From Warburgia ugandensis (Eukaryota > Streptophyta > Magnoliopsida > Canellales > Canellaceae), in assembly GCA_035236585.1 (NCBI GenBank), contig CP141128.1, positions 32,842,684 through 32,906,683 of the forward strand: a stretch of 64,000 nucleotides of DNA, given 5' to 3'. The translations under genes were made by a program, and so were the position numbers. This document shows, one piece after another, positions 23,288 to 36,275 of the stretch; within the stretch, counting starts at the first letter, position 1; each line of letters starts with the position of its first letter. The notes beneath the pieces are model-generated. The model did not search any database and had not been told where the DNA came from. It worked only from the letters and a program-made list of their open reading frames with translations.

Positions 23288-25130
23288 TGTTGATTTTTTT
23301 TTGCAAGTGCATGAGCTATTGTACTCTAGCTTATGCAAGTATAGGTGGATCCCGCGAGAGCTCAACTTAATGAAAATGAAGTTTGAATAAAATTTAATTA
23401 TTCACAAATTGAAAGAAATGATAGAAATTAAATGAAACACAACTCATAGACTATAAAATTTTGAATGAAAAAGACAAAAAATTAAATGAAATAATAGCTA
23501 AAATCTACTTTCCTAGCTTTATCCTAAAAAATTCTTCCAAATTTAGTCACATCAAAGCCAATCAACCATCATCAATCTATCACTCATATCTCTGATTAAG
23601 GATTCAATAGTTTGATTATTTAGATTTCTTAAAAATTTAAAAATATGGACTAAGAAAAGAGATTGAGGTTTGGATAGTTTAAATTGGATTTCTATATTTT
23701 AGAATGAAGATCAAGACTAATGCATCAACTATGAATTATCCTAAGATAAAGATCTTAGAATTCAGTGAAAATTTAATGGAAATAAGATTAGAAACAAAAG
23801 TGATCCTGTTGATTAAAGCTAAGGCATTGATTTGGTTTTGCTTTAATCAAATAGGTTTGGATTACTTAATTCATAGATAAACTGAGAATAGAATAAACTT
23901 GAGATAGGACAATCCTTGAAGAGAATAAGACAAACCTAAGAAAAAGAAAAAGTGGGATGAAAATGGAATTAAGGAATAAGTATAATGGGTAAAATTAATT
24001 TTTTTCTTAATTTATCGTTTTACCCAGAGCATAGAATAACTATAAGAGGAAGAAGATGATGTAAGAAATGGAGTAAAGGTGGGAAAGGAGTGGGATTTTG
24101 GGTAAAACTCGAGTTGGGTTTTGCTCAAAAACAATGATGGATCACAAGGATTAAAAGAAAACAAGGAAGATATGACACAGTGTAAAACATGGTGAAAACA
24201 AGGAATAACTGTGATTCAAAATAAAGGTCTGGGAAAGAAGAAGGAAGTCGGGGAGAATGTAAAAAACCACAATGATTAAACAAAGGAAAAACAACGATGA
24301 GAAATAAGATGCATCAGAGAAGTGAAATAGGGGATGAAACAAACTATGAAACAAATAAAACTAGTGATCAAATAGAAGTTGAAAGTAGTGGGAGAACAGG
24401 GAGAAAAATGACTAGAAATAGAGAAGCAAATAGTTGGAGGAAACTAGGTGATGGAACAAGAGGAACACGACTTGTAATGGAAAAAGAACAATGATGATAA
24501 AAGTTAAGATAGATGGTGAAAACGGAGGGAAAATAGGGATGAATAATGACTTGAACAGAAGGGAAACACAGTGAAGACAATTAAGAACATCGAATATTGG
24601 AGAAAAAGGACTAGAGATGAGTTCTTTAGTTTCTATAGTGTAATGGTCCCCTTGCCTTCTAGCTTTCTAATATGTAACTAGTGAAGGGAGAGAGAGACCT
24701 CCAGTGGGGAAGATGCTACCCTCTATGATGTTGTTTCAGTCGAGGAGAAGAGATCATGCTATCTTACTGTGTAGAGTCTCTTTGCTTTCAAGAGTCTACT
24801 GCAGTCCAAAGAGAGTGACTATCCTCCTTTAGTGAAGAGAACTCCTCTTATATATAAATGTTTTTCACTTTCCTTTTTCAGATCCCCACCTACGGTTCTT
24901 CCACTTTTGTTCCAAATTTTTTTCTTCTATAGATTTTCTTTCCGTACTCCCTCCTAAAATTTCCACTCTACTAGCTTCCCATTTCTTTGTTTGGTTTCCC
25001 CCTTAATTTGTTTTCCAATTAAGAAACTATCTATTGATCCATCTTGTGTTGATAGAGATCTGGTTCATTGATTTGATCCCAGGCATTCAATGCTCAATTT
25101 GATTGATCTGTAACACATAAGACTAAATTA
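23288..25130 (-). mobile_element. LTR-like relic with a tRNA-Asp-type-family terminal module
   Basis: Left end TGTTGATTTTTTTTTGCAAG is followed by a module (GTGCATGAGC...GTGGATCCCGCGAGAG) similar in layout to the first 100 bp of the LTR-like copies at 2253 and 16396. A possible minus-strand TATA lies near 24848. The right end is unclear and no duplication was found, so the boundaries are approximate. Confidence 0.3.
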
Positions 25131-25510
25131 GATTCATCTGACCTATGCTCATATACATTTGACCTATGACCATTTAGATAAAAATGCCTTCAAAAGTATA
25201 CACATTTTTTATAAATTTTTTTTTTGAAAATATATACACTTTTTATGTTAGTTCTTCATATATAGCAATTACTTATTTCTAAATGAAATATATATATATA
25301 TTTGATTGACACTATAAGCTTCCAAAGTTTACTTGAGCCACAAAATATAGTGATAACCAAAATTAAGAACTAAACATATGTGATAAGCAAATAATTACAA
25401 AAGCTGTATTAATAAAGAAACATTAAGCAAAATAAGACAGTAAATTAACTATAAGATGCAAATGTGGGTGTGTTATCTTAAATTTCTCTGTCCATTTCAT
25501 AGGTTATATG

Positions 25511-25512
<2 letters not shown>

Positions 25513-25576
<64 letters not shown>
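25513..25576 (+). repeat. Compound microsatellite (TG)16(AG)16
   Basis: Uninterrupted TG dinucleotides at 25513-25544, then AG dinucleotides at 25545-25576. The sister unit at 56052-56135 has the same TG count but a longer AG run. The open frame that reads through it is not a gene. Confidence 0.97.
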
Positions 25577-25577
<1 letters not shown>

Positions 25578-25797
25578 ATGGTTCTTATATTAAAGTTTTC
25601 TTAACACTAAATTCACATAAGTTAAACTTTGGTAAATTGTTATTTGATGTACATACTTTAAAAGTGTACACTTCTAAAGTCAACATAGTTTCATGCATAT
25701 ATTCTTTGTATGCACATATAGCTAGGTACCAATCCATATATATATATATATATATAGCTCATGACAAAAGGGCTAATTAAAATTATAAATATGGAAT

Positions 25798-25862
25798 TAG
25801 GGTTCAAGGTTAGGGTTCGAGGGTTCAGGATTCAAGGTTTAGGGTTTGGGGTTAAGATTCAG
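25798..25862 (+). repeat. Degenerate telomere-like (TTTAGGG) tract
   Basis: A short run of TTAGGGTT, TTCAGGGTT and TTTAGGGTTT variants. A sister tract in the next tandem unit is at about 56368-56425. Plant telomeres use TTTAGGG; the tract is short, irregular and inside a transposon repeat, so it is not a chromosome end. Confidence 0.6.
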
Positions 25863-26052
25863 CCACAGGGTCAAGTTAGGGTTCTATATGCTTAATTTTA
25901 AATGAATATGTGTGTGTCACAAAATATTGTAGAAAGTCTCCTAAAGAAATAAAAATATGTGATAACCAAAGAAGTACAAAAACTGTTGTAAAAAAAAAAA
26001 CATTAAGCAAAATAAGATTGTAAATTAATTATGAGGTGCTACTATGAGTTTG

Positions 26053-29000
26053 TGAAATGACTTGGGTTTTTGTAATACAATTTTCAAAGGCAGGGCACCC
26101 TTAGTAGTATTTTTTTTTTGCAAAACAAAGCAGTGGAAATTCTTTTCTTTAAAACTTGTTTTGAAAAACGCAAGTCATCACTTCATACATAATATAAGTA
26201 GAATTTTGTACAAGATAAAATTCCATTGAAGGAATATACTTTTATTAAATTTCAGAATCCATCTAATAGTTCACAGTACAGCTCGGGCATTAGTACAATA
26301 CTTGTCCAAATTACATAATCGAAATTTCAAACCTCACCATACATTAAAAACTCTCAATATAATACAATGCTCTCAAATATAAAAAAATTACATGTCGTCG
26401 AGGCTTATACCCTGATTAATTATTCTTCCAAATCTTCTTAAGTCTTCAGCTCCTAATCCTCCTTCTCTATTTCTGAGATATTGTAAACATTGAAACATTT
26501 ATAATATCTTAGCAAGCTATGCTTGGTAGGGGATTCAAGAAGCATAATAATTTGACAGTATAATCCTAATACTTCATAATCCTATAGTTCATAACATACT
26601 CATTAATCAATCTCTTCACTTTGTCATATATGTATATCCTTACAAATTCATACAGTATACTGTGTATCGATAAATACATATGGTCAAAATCATGAAAAAT
26701 ATTTAATGTCTCAAAACAAAACCATATCCAGCTAATGCTGAGTTGATAAATCATCCAGACTCTGCTAAAAATACTCCCTCATTTGGGTAGTATCGGTAAT
26801 CCATGATTACCCAGCATCTCATCATGCCATAATATAATGCATTTCACTATGCCATGGATCATAATGCAAAATTACTCAAAGGACTACTACATTGTAGTCT
26901 GATCCATACCATCGTGCTCGGATAGCTGCTTTCATACTCCACAAATACCAAGTGTGGAAAATCATCTAAGTCATGTCTATCTGGGTAAACAGACTGTCAC
27001 AGTGGTGGCCTTCCCATATTGCCCCACCCAACATTTTCTCTCTTTGGGCATTGTATCATCATATATATCACATTTTGGAGAGTAGGTGGCCAAACCCTAC
27101 TACTCTCCTAACATAGCATCCCCAGGCCTATGCCTGTTTAAAATAAAACCACAAGCCTTCATGCCTGTATGTAAAGTAATCTTTTTACTTATTAGACGTC
27201 TTATCTGTTTATAAAATCATCTTCGTATTTTGGTATTCTTATACTGAAGATATGATTTAACGTCAAACAAAGGGATCATCATTTCAATGAATGATACCCA
27301 TGTTCATACAAGTTTGGGGATCATCATTCTACATGAATGATTCCCATGTATTGATTTTATACTTATCAGACAATCTATCTATTTAACTAGGGCTGGAATG
27401 CCTTCTAGTTCCCTATTCACTTAGGGTTTTCCTCATTTCAAACTTAACCGTTTCATATGTGTTCTAGTTGGATCATAAGGGTTTTCAATGAGTTTAATAC
27501 AAGTATTTACATTATACTTGTCAACATTTCCGAACATAAAATCATGTATACAACATGTACTTCTCATGTAGATGCCTTCATAAAATCCTTCTACCTTCAA
27601 GTAGTGATTCATCTCTTCAAATCTTCCATGAACCTGATTGATGTATGAAATCTGTAAATCCATACATACTGTCAATACTTAGACAATCTAGATAATCTTA
27701 TATTTTTTATCCTATCTATATTCTTTGTCTAATCTTGGCCTTTGATATAAAGGATTTAGATCTTTTATCATATCATGATCTATCTTCCTCAAATAGTTTA
27801 TAGCCTAATGATTAATAAATCTAATAGTTAGAATGATCCTCTAATCTTTTAGATCTAACTATTTTCTATTTTAAGTCTTTGTGTATTCTTTTCTTTGATC
27901 TTGGTCCTTCATAGATCCTTTGATCAACAATTTATACTTGTTGATAAAGATCAAGGGCTTAGATCTTCTATCATCTAATTCTTCTTTGATCTATGTTTAG
28001 TTGTTTGATCATCCCTGAGGTGGAGGATCTTGGTTCTCTTCCATGAATAATAATTGAACAAGGGTTTAGATCTTCTATTTGATCTAAGATCTTCTATTCT
28101 ATTTGATCTAAGTTACAATCAATATCTATATACATATATCTCATCATCAAGAAGTATTGATTTCTTTTTAATTTTTTTGATCATTCAAGATCCCATGAAT
28201 CATGTTTGATCATCCTTATCTTACTTACAATTTTTATTAGGATTAGATAGTTTACTAACCATTTATGCTATGGTTATTATTATTATTATTATTCCACTAG
28301 TTAATGTTTTACTGGTTGAAGATAACTTATTTTAGCCTATGTCTAGACAGCTCCTCTTATTTCCAATTGGCTAAGGCTTACTAGCTGAATGGGTGAACAC
28401 AAAGTGGTTACGTCAATCATCATGTAAGGAGGCATTTAGACCTCACAAACATCAAATGAAGGTAGGGGAAGAGCGAGGCTCTATTAGAAAACCCCCTTAA
28501 CCACTATGTTCAATATTCACTAGATTGACTTTAGCTCAACCTCTCATAAGGTTCCTATAAGTATGTTAACCTTAAGTACTCTTTCTAATTGATTTTAATT
28601 AAGTCCATGAACATTTAAAAATGTCATTCATGGGGTTTATTTTTCTCCTAGTTGGGGCCAACAATTTAATAATCCTTATATTTTCCTACTAACTATAGCC
28701 CTTACTAATATTAAGTCCAAGTCATTCACTCATCTTAATTGTCCATGAATCTCTATTTCATTAGATTTTACTTTTGATGATTTATGTATATTGAGACATA
28801 ACCACTAATTAAACAATTATATCTACCAACTTAAAGACAATTAAGATGCTTATACTATACTTTGACAATTCAAATAATCATACACTTTAAATCATAAGAG
28901 AATTGTACATCCATATCATTCTAAGGACATTCATACTCTAATATACTAACATGGATCCTAAGTTATAAAATACATGAAATTTTACTACTAATCTAATGGA

Positions 29001-31074
29001 ATCATGCTTAAACTTCAAATTTAAACTAACATGGCCCTAATATAATTAAATCTATCAACCTAATATAACAATCTAATAACACATAGAACATAGCATGCTA
29101 AAATTTAAGAACTATCATGCTTCATAACATAAATCACATTTACAATACTAATATCAAATAAAAGACAATGAAACTAATTAGATTAAGATTATTAGAAACC
29201 TTTACTTACAATCCAACCATTAGATCTTAGATCTTTTCCTTTTAAATCAAGGTTTTAATTAATTTTAGGGCTTTTATCCATTAAGGTCCATGATCATATT
29301 CCTTTGTTTTTGGTCATATTCAATCCATGATTTCAATGGATTCCAATATAATATCATCCATTCAATCCATCCCAAGAGTCAGATCATACTTGATCTTATT
29401 GATCAAGCAAGTCCCTTTGTTTTTTTAGGGATTTTCTACTATAAAGGGTAAATCCCTCAATTTATCTTAGATATGTCCAAATAAATCATGGATGTCACTT
29501 GATTTCAACATTATATCATCAGTAAATCAAATCCCCAAGATCTGATCATCTCAAATCTTGAAGATCATGAAAATTAGAAACTTAAATCATGAAAACAAAA
29601 AGTTTCTAGAAGGTTTTTTTTATCAATATTATGGTTTTAGAAGAAAATAATGGTTATGAGCTTTCCGTAGCTTCTTTTCGATCTCAATTTGGAGTTTCAA
29701 TGACTCCACACTTGAACTATGAAGTTCACAATCATTCCCAAGGTCCAGATTTGATATGGGCCCGATTGAAGGGTTGCTACGCGCCCATCATCGAGATGCA
29801 TGAGTGACGTGCTCCAACAGGACTGGCAATGTCCCACGGCCATTCAGCCAAAACAGCGTTGCACACGGCGCGCATGCGTGGAAATGGTCCCGCAAGGCGC
29901 ACTTCCTTATGGCATTTCAAAATTCAATAAAAATTCTTGAAATTTCTACACTAGGGGTTTTGGACCCTTCTTGATCGATTGGATGGCTCAGATTTTTCAT
30001 CTGAGCCCTCTGTCATCCAGAATTGAAGGGTTTTGGTCCTTACTTTATTTTTATAAATTTCAACCTAAAACTAATTTCAAAAAAATAAAAATAAAATAAA
30101 ATAAGATGAAATAAGTATAAGAAGTGTTCCCACCTACCTGATTGGAGAAAGAATGTAGATTTGAAGCCCAATTTGAAATAAATATCCTTTGATGATAAGA
30201 TAGCCCGATAGTCGCTTATTTTGTGATTTTTCGTTGATTGCACCATTGGATCTTGAAATTAATTTGGGGGTTTTGTATATTAGGTAGTCTAAGATTGTAT
30301 GGATGGTGGGATTTATGAGATTCAATTTGGAACAGAGTGCCTAATTGAATTTAGGTTTCTTATTCCAATTAAAATGAGAAGAGAGAAAGTGCAAGAAGGG
30401 AGATTTTTGGGAGTTTTGGAATTTTGGGAATGAATGTAGATTTGGTATTTTAGGTTAAGCAAGAAGATTTCATGGGAATTTTAAGGAACATTTTTGGAGG
30501 TATATTTATAGTTGTTTTTGAAGTTTTCATAATTACTTGTAATAATCATGTCTCAATTCTTTTAAATATTAAATTAACATTGGATCCTCCACTACCACCT
30601 CATTCTCCACTAGCAATTGGTAGTGGTTTGACCAATCATTACATGGTTTTTGCCCAATGGATTCATTTGTTGGCCCCACGGAGGTGTGAAAGGACCATTT
30701 TGCCCTTTTATGGAGAAAAATCCTTTTTATTCTCCCAAACTCAGAATCGAGCGTACTTAATGACGTTGGATTTATATTTCTGAGTACTTTCTCAATATTG
30801 ATGTCCCAGATCTTAGTTATTGGTAAAATTACCATTTTACCTTTTATTCATAAAAATAAAGAAAATTAGGGATTTTTCATTTTAACTCAGAATTGAACAT
30901 ACTAGTGTCATTTCAATTGATTTTTCAAGTACATTCATAATTTCTAAGTTTGAAATTATTTTTTAATCTTTATAAAATAGAATTTCCAATAAACTAATAT
31001 TCCAACCCAAAATTTCTGAAAATTCAAACTAAATTGATTTTCTTCATCAATTTACAAAAATTAGGGTTATTACA
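26053..31074 (-). mobile_element. Family 1 LTR (a), outer left LTR of the triple-LTR tandem
   Basis: The plus strand starts TGAAATGACTTGG and ends GGGTTATTACA, 5022 bp. The left flank GTTTG (26048-26052) pairs with GTGTG (56007-56011) at the far end of the tandem. On its right are a polypurine tract and the conserved GAGGACGAAATT motif (minus strand), so in element sense this is the 3' LTR. It matches 33732-41644 over its length, apart from the insertion in the latter. A (TTA)n tract lies near 28273-28293. Confidence 0.9.
30503..30510 (-). promoter_or_regulatory. TATA box of LTR (a)
   Basis: The minus strand reads TATAAATA, about 565 bp inside the sense start of the LTR at 31074. A splice-donor-like CAGGTAGGTG lies at 30131-30140 on the same strand. 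Confidence 0.6.
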
Positions 31075-31109
31075 ATCTTTCCCCTTATAATAATTTCGTC
31101 CTCGAAATT
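31075..31109 (-). other. Polypurine tract and GAGGACGAAATT motif, internal copy 1
   Basis: The minus strand has AAGGGGAAAGAT directly next to the LTR start (plus 31075-31086), preceded by AATTTCGAGGACGAAATT (31092-31109). A GAGGACGAA block just before a G-rich polypurine tract is typical of the 3' end of Tekay/Del-type plant Ty3/gypsy elements. The priming role is established for such tracts; lineage is inferred. Confidence 0.7.
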
Positions 31110-31515
31110 CGCATTTCAACTCACTTAATAGTTTTCATTAACTCATTCATGAGTTTGCTCATGTGGCCTTGCCACTTAAGGAAACCTCCATTTCCTTTCA
31201 TTCATAGTTCATATCACCTTCTCTTTCAAAGGAAAAATTACATTTTTGGGTCTTAAATGCACATCTTACTAATAATGCTACTGGATTAATCACTTACGCT
31301 AATTCTTTGCTGGACCTCTTAAAAGGATTAATAACTCTCAATTGATTTATCCCTTTTTCTTCAAAATTCTCTATTTCTAATATCTATTTGCTGAGAGATT
31401 TATGTTCTATTTTTCCTATGAAGGTTTAAGTGATTTCATCTATTTCAAATCTCCAACCTTCCAATGATAGTTTTATGCAAATTCATAGTAAGGAAAATTT
31501 ATTGTTCTAGTATCC
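31110..31515 (-). other. 3' noncoding part of internal copy 1
   Basis: This lies between the truncated protease start and the polypurine tract. In autonomous relatives the polymerase would come before this point; here about 0.4 kb of AT-rich sequence follows directly. The equivalent stretch in copy 2 is 41680-42079. Confidence 0.55.
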
Positions 31516-32779
31516 TCAATCAAATAATACTTTTGCATTATTATAAGTGATAAACAAAGTACCCTTCATCTTTCCTTAGGACAATTGACCTTCTGTAATA
31601 GCAAATAGCCTCCCTTGGTGTCGAGGGACATTTCTTGGTTTATCATCGTTGATTGCCAAAGGTTTGTTGCAGTGATCGGCCATATGCCCCAACTCTCCAC
31701 ACTTATAACATTTGACTAGGGGTCTTTATTGTGGTGGCCATTGATTGTAACATGGTCTTCTAGGATGAAATCTTTTACATCTAAGACATGGTTTCTAATT
31801 CTATCCAATTGTAGGATTTCCTTGATTTCTTTGTGACCTAAAGTTGTTCATGAGTCCTTTGCTTTTCTTAAAAGGTTGTGGATTGAAGTCTCCCACTCCT
31901 CTTTTCTCACTTTGTTTTTTCTTAAACTCTTCTTCAAATCTTGAGCCCATTTCCATACATTCTGCCAAGGTCGTGGGTTTAGTACAAAGTACCTTTACTT
32001 TCAATCCTAGGTTCAGCCCTTCTATGAATCGATTTACTGTGTAACTCAGTGTTACATACATGAGTCCTAAATCTCCTTAACTATGTAAATTTATTATTGT
32101 ATTCTACCACTGACATGTTTCCTTGTCTAAGTTTTAGAAACTCTATTAGCTTTCTTGCTTGTACATGACAAGGGAAATATTTTTGGTTGAAGACTTCCTT
32201 AAATTCCTCCCACGTAGTATTTTCAGAATTTGAGAAGAAGGTATTATTAGCTGATCTCCACCAAAATGCAGCTTCTTGTTTTAATAGATAGGTGGCAAAT
32301 TTAACCTTCAACTTTGGGGGGTATGTAGTGTACTAAAAGTCCTTTCTAGTTTATATATCCATTCCTGAGCCTTCTCAGCTTCTCCCATGCAATGATACCT
32401 TAGCCATCTTTTGAAACCTTTCCATCATTTTGTTAACCTTTTCTAGGGCTAATGGGGAATTTCTAACTTCTTCACGTGGTACAAGGGAAGATTGACCCTG
32501 TACCAGTGTGGGAGCATTTGGTGTTGGAGTTGGTGTATTGTGTCTCACTTCAGGCTAAGCTTCATCCTGAGTACTTGGTACCTCTACTGGAGGTGATGAA
32601 CTTTGGGGCTGTTGAATGTAAGGAAGAAGGTTCCTCAATACTCTTGTTACCATCTCTTCCACATTATTCATTGTTACTCCCTCCATATTATCTTCTGGAG
32701 TACTTTGAGCCGTCTGCCTTGTGACTGTCTTTGGCTTCCTCTGTTCATAAACCAAAATACCTATCAGTATTTCATACAA
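31516..32779 (-). pseudogene. Decayed Ty3/gypsy gag with truncated protease start, internal copy 1
   Basis: The N-terminal part is at 32555-32779 (about 74 codons, with VEEMVTRVLRNLLP). The capsid core at 32081-32311 has AAFWWRSANN and EFKEVFNQKYFP, matching the retrotransposon gag family, and continues at 31801-32061 (RFIEGLNLGLK). A nucleocapsid zinc knuckle CYKCGELGHMADHC (C-X2-C-X4-H-X4-C) lies at 31669-31710. It is followed by GTLFI..NNAKVLFD, the usual lead-in to the aspartic protease, then a stop at 31516-31518 before the catalytic DTG/DSG. Gag packages retroelement RNA. Frameshifts and stops separate the parts, so it is dead. No reverse transcriptase, RNase H or integrase follows. Confidence 0.85.
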
Positions 32780-33716
32780 GTACTTCTATCATATAAGTAG
32801 AATCAATATCTCTAAATTCATCATATTAATATCCCTGTTCATGTATAGGTCTTCACTTTCCATTCTATCATCAATGCAATTTATAATCCATAATTATTTC
32901 CATATTTCAATTCTATCATATAGTTGAGTCAATATTCCTCTAAATTTTATCTCCTTATTTATCTTTATTAAAACTCTTCTCATTCAACAATTTTGAAAAT
33001 ATGCACCTATCTCCTTAAATTCTTCTCAAATAAGATCATCTCTATTTTGATGATTAAATTCTTTAGCTAACTGTCATAATACTACATCTATGTAGTAACT
33101 GTAACTCTTACATTTATATTTATTATTTATTATTATTATTAATTTTGAATTTTGTATTAATTCTAAGGTTATTAACTTTAGTATCTATTTCATATTTCCT
33201 ATAAAGGTTGGATTTTATCCTTCTTCTTTCTTTCCATCGTATTTTTCCAATTTATCATCTCCTTATCTTAATCTCCATTATTTCACCTAATAATAGTTAT
33301 ATTAATGTATTTTATTTCTACAAGTATCTTTACGTAAGATTTTAGGTTACACCTGAATATCATACATTACATCTTCCTCTATTCTAAGGTTTTCCATACT
33401 TGTTTCTAAACTTAATATTCCCTATATTAATATCATTAACTTATTAAGTAGTACTTCTAGTTATTTTACTAAGTACTATCTACTTATACTCCATTATTAC
33501 TTCATGAGTTAATTACATTAACTCTTCGCCTAATGAGTTAATAATCATATCTCTACCTATATTCATTCTCAACTAATGAGTTAATTACATAACTCATTCT
33601 CTACTCATTCTCATCAAATACTATCTTATTTATTATTCACTCACTATTTCTCATCCCCTAATTGGATTGTCATCTTCACATTGGACATAAGGGTACCATA
33701 CTATGACTGGATGAAT
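32780..33716 (-). other. 5' leader of internal copy 1, noncoding
   Basis: AT-rich sequence between primer site and gag with no open frame of note. It contains GAGTTAAT-TAC-ATTAACTC (33506-33524), an 8-bp inverted repeat that in the sister copy is the insertion point of the family 2 element at 44076. Confidence 0.6.
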
Positions 33717-33729
33717 GGCTCTGAGACCA
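33717..33729 (-). other. Primer-binding site, initiator tRNA-Met, internal copy 1
   Basis: The minus strand reads TGGTCTCAGAGCC, one mismatch from TGGTATCAGAGCC, the standard plant initiator tRNA-Met site. Two bases separate it from LTR (b) at 33732. Confidence 0.8.
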
Positions 33730-34685
33730 ACTAAAACAACTTGAGTTATTGAAACACATTTTGTAATACATTTTTCAAAGGTAGGTGCCCTTAGTACAAT
33801 ACTTGTCCAATTTACGTAATCCAAATTTCAAACCTCACAATACATTAAAAACTCTAAATACAGTACAATGCTCTCAAATAAAAATAAAAATACATGTCTT
33901 CAAGGGATATTCCCTGATTGATTATTCTACCAAATCTTCTTATGTTTTGAGCTCTTAATCCTCCTTCTCTATTTCTAAGATATTGTAAACATTGAAACAT
34001 TTACAATATCTCACAAGCTATGCTTGGTAGGGGATTCAAGAAGAATAATAATTTAATAGTATAATCCTAATACTTCATAACATATTCATGAATCAATCTC
34101 TTTACTTTGTCATATATGCACATCCTTACACATTCATCCAGTATACTGTGTATAGATATATACATACAGTCAAAACCGTGAAAAATAGATAATGTCTCAA
34201 AACATAATCATATTCAGCTTATGCTGAGTTGATAAATCATCCACACTCTGTTGGAAATACTCCCTCATTTGAGTAGTATCGATAATCCAAGATTACCTAG
34301 CATCTCATCATGCCATATCATAAGGCATTTCACTATGCAATTGTAATGCCTCATATTTTGAAGCCCTTTTGTAAAAATGGTTTATTTTGTTAATAAAAAA
34401 TATAAACACAAAGGAATTTATGAGAAAAATCTGTATCATCAGATTCTACACTTAAAATGGAATCCAACACCTCAAAGAACACCAAAAACGGAGTTCATAT
34501 GACCAAGTTATGGGCATTTGAAGATGTGGGACATTTCTGTAATTTAAATGAAAACGAGAATGGCCTGAAAACACAGGGAGTTGTTTTACTAACGGCACCC
34601 CCAGGTCATCTTCTTCCTCCAGCCACCGCCTTTCCAGCATTGCCTCTATAAGGCGGCAACAATGGTGGGACCGCCTTCATGAGGC

Positions 34686-34692
34686 TATAAAG
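34686..34692 (+). promoter_or_regulatory. TATA box of the nested family 2 solo LTR
   Basis: TATAAAG about 345 bp after the LTR start. The donor-like site at 34995-35002 follows 309 bp later, as in the copy at 7134-9906. Confidence 0.45.
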
Positions 34693-35999
34693 CTTGCGTC
34701 CCCCTCTTCCTCGATCATCTTCTTCACCTCTTTCTCTGGCTGCCTTGATCCAAAATCCAACAGTTAGGGTTCCAGCAAAAATAAAAAAAACCCTCCATTG
34801 GTTTTCCCTGTAAAGATTGGCAATGGCCAGTCCTGTCCTCAGGCCGGCCATTCCCCTTCCTTCTCTTTTCCCCCTTCTTCCTCTGGTCTCACCAGACATT
34901 AGGGTTTTTCTCTGCTTCCTATTTTTCGGCGAGTAGGGGTTTCAGACTGGAGAATAGGCGCACTCACTGGCAATGGTCACACTCCTAGGCTGCCCAGGTA
35001 AGCCTCACTCCTTCTCTCTTATTCCCCTCTCCTTCCCAGCCCAGATCCATCCCAGATCTAGATGTTTTCTTGGCTGGAAGGCATTAGCACGGCATCGGTC
35101 CTAAACCAGACGGGCTGAAACCCATCAAAGACAGTGACCTAGGGGGAGCACGGGCATGACGCGCGCCTGTGACAAGCTCCCTGGGGTAACTATTGCAAGC
35201 GCGCCACGTGCAGTGGATTCCTGACTTGACCGGGATGCATGGGGCATCCTGGGAGCCGAGGGGCACCCCGCCTGCACCAAAGACGCATCTGCACGACACC
35301 AGCTAAGACGCACATCATAGTGTCGATTAAGCATGCGTGCGCATGCAACGCGGTCCCTGGTGTGGCCTTCGGGCATGCGTGATGTGTGGGTGCTGGTCCT
35401 GGTCGACCAAGGGCACGCACCACATCCTGGGAACCGTGACGCATGGGCCCTAAATGGATGATCTGGTTCATCCATGACTTTGTGACACTAAATATGCAAT
35501 TATGGAGGCTGTAGGACTCTGATTGACGATTCAAAAGAACCATTGTGTCTGTAGTAACGACGCGGACCTAATGAGATGATAAAACTTAGGATCATAGGAT
35601 TATTTAGTATAACTATAGCCTAAGAACTTTAAATATCTTTGAGATCTAGCCTAGAAGCATGCTAAGCAAGGGCCTATAGATCTTAAAAGGCAGATTTAAC
35701 CATTAATCAATAAGTCTAAGTGATGACCCATAAAGGTTGGAAAATAATACTTGAATCCATGTTATTAATGAATATCCAGGGTTTCACTAAGATGGGTCAG
35801 AGTCGAATAATGAAGAACATGATTTAAGGAACATTGAGGTAGGTAGTCTAATACTACTATGTTTTTAATACATTTCCAAATGTACTTGATTTATTGATCT
35901 TCTATTGTCGAGTTGTTTTCATAATATATGGTCTTGAATGTGATCATTTGCATTGAGATGATTTTATGAATGCATTGCTCACATACTTTAGAATGGATG

Positions 36000-36275
36000 G
36001 CATAAATTGCATGAATTAAAACAATTGCATTGCTTATCCTCGAGGGTTGCCAAAAGACACTGGAGTGCCCAAAAGACACTGGTTAAGCAGTTGTGAGGGC
36101 CAGGCAGTGTGAGGGACCCAAAGGGGACATTGAAAATGATTGCATAAATTGCATGATTTACGATGAATAAGTGCATAAATTGCATGATTTGCAATTATTG
36201 CGATTCGGATAAAAGCATAATCTTGAGGGTTACCAAAAGACACTGGTGAGGTAGTGTGAGGGACCCAAAGAGGAC
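36000..36275 (+). repeat. Partially duplicated module in the family 2 solo LTR
   Basis: GCATAAATTGCATGA followed by GAGGGTTGCCAAAAGACACTGG-like and GTGTGAGGGACCCAAAG-like blocks occurs at 36000-36135 and again at 36174-36275. Other family 2 copies have one such module on their antisense side (8140-8235, 45270-45350). Confidence 0.75.

Larger units (their letters stand above)
25190..26047. repeat. Large tandem repeat, units 1 and 2 (left part), in CACTA-associated DNA
   Basis: Unit 1 runs from about 25190 to 25880. Unit 2 begins near 25885, is cut at 26047 by the tandem retroelement, and continues at 56007. Shared blocks in order are GATTGACACTA-AGCTTCC, AAATATGTGATAACCAAA, ACATTAAGCAAAATAAGA, GTGTGTTA, the (TG)n(AG)n tract, AGCATGGTTCTTATATTAAA, an (AT)n tract and a TTAGGG-like tract. 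Unit length is about 700 bp. Confidence 0.7.

Noticed and set aside
25508-25780. 90-codon frame starting with alternating VC and ER residues
   Set aside because: It translates the (TG)n(AG)n microsatellite and a flanking (AT)n tract; not a gene.
25798-25862. Possible telomere or chromosome end
   Set aside because: Only a few irregular TTTAGGG-like units, embedded in a transposon-associated repeat with unique DNA on both sides.
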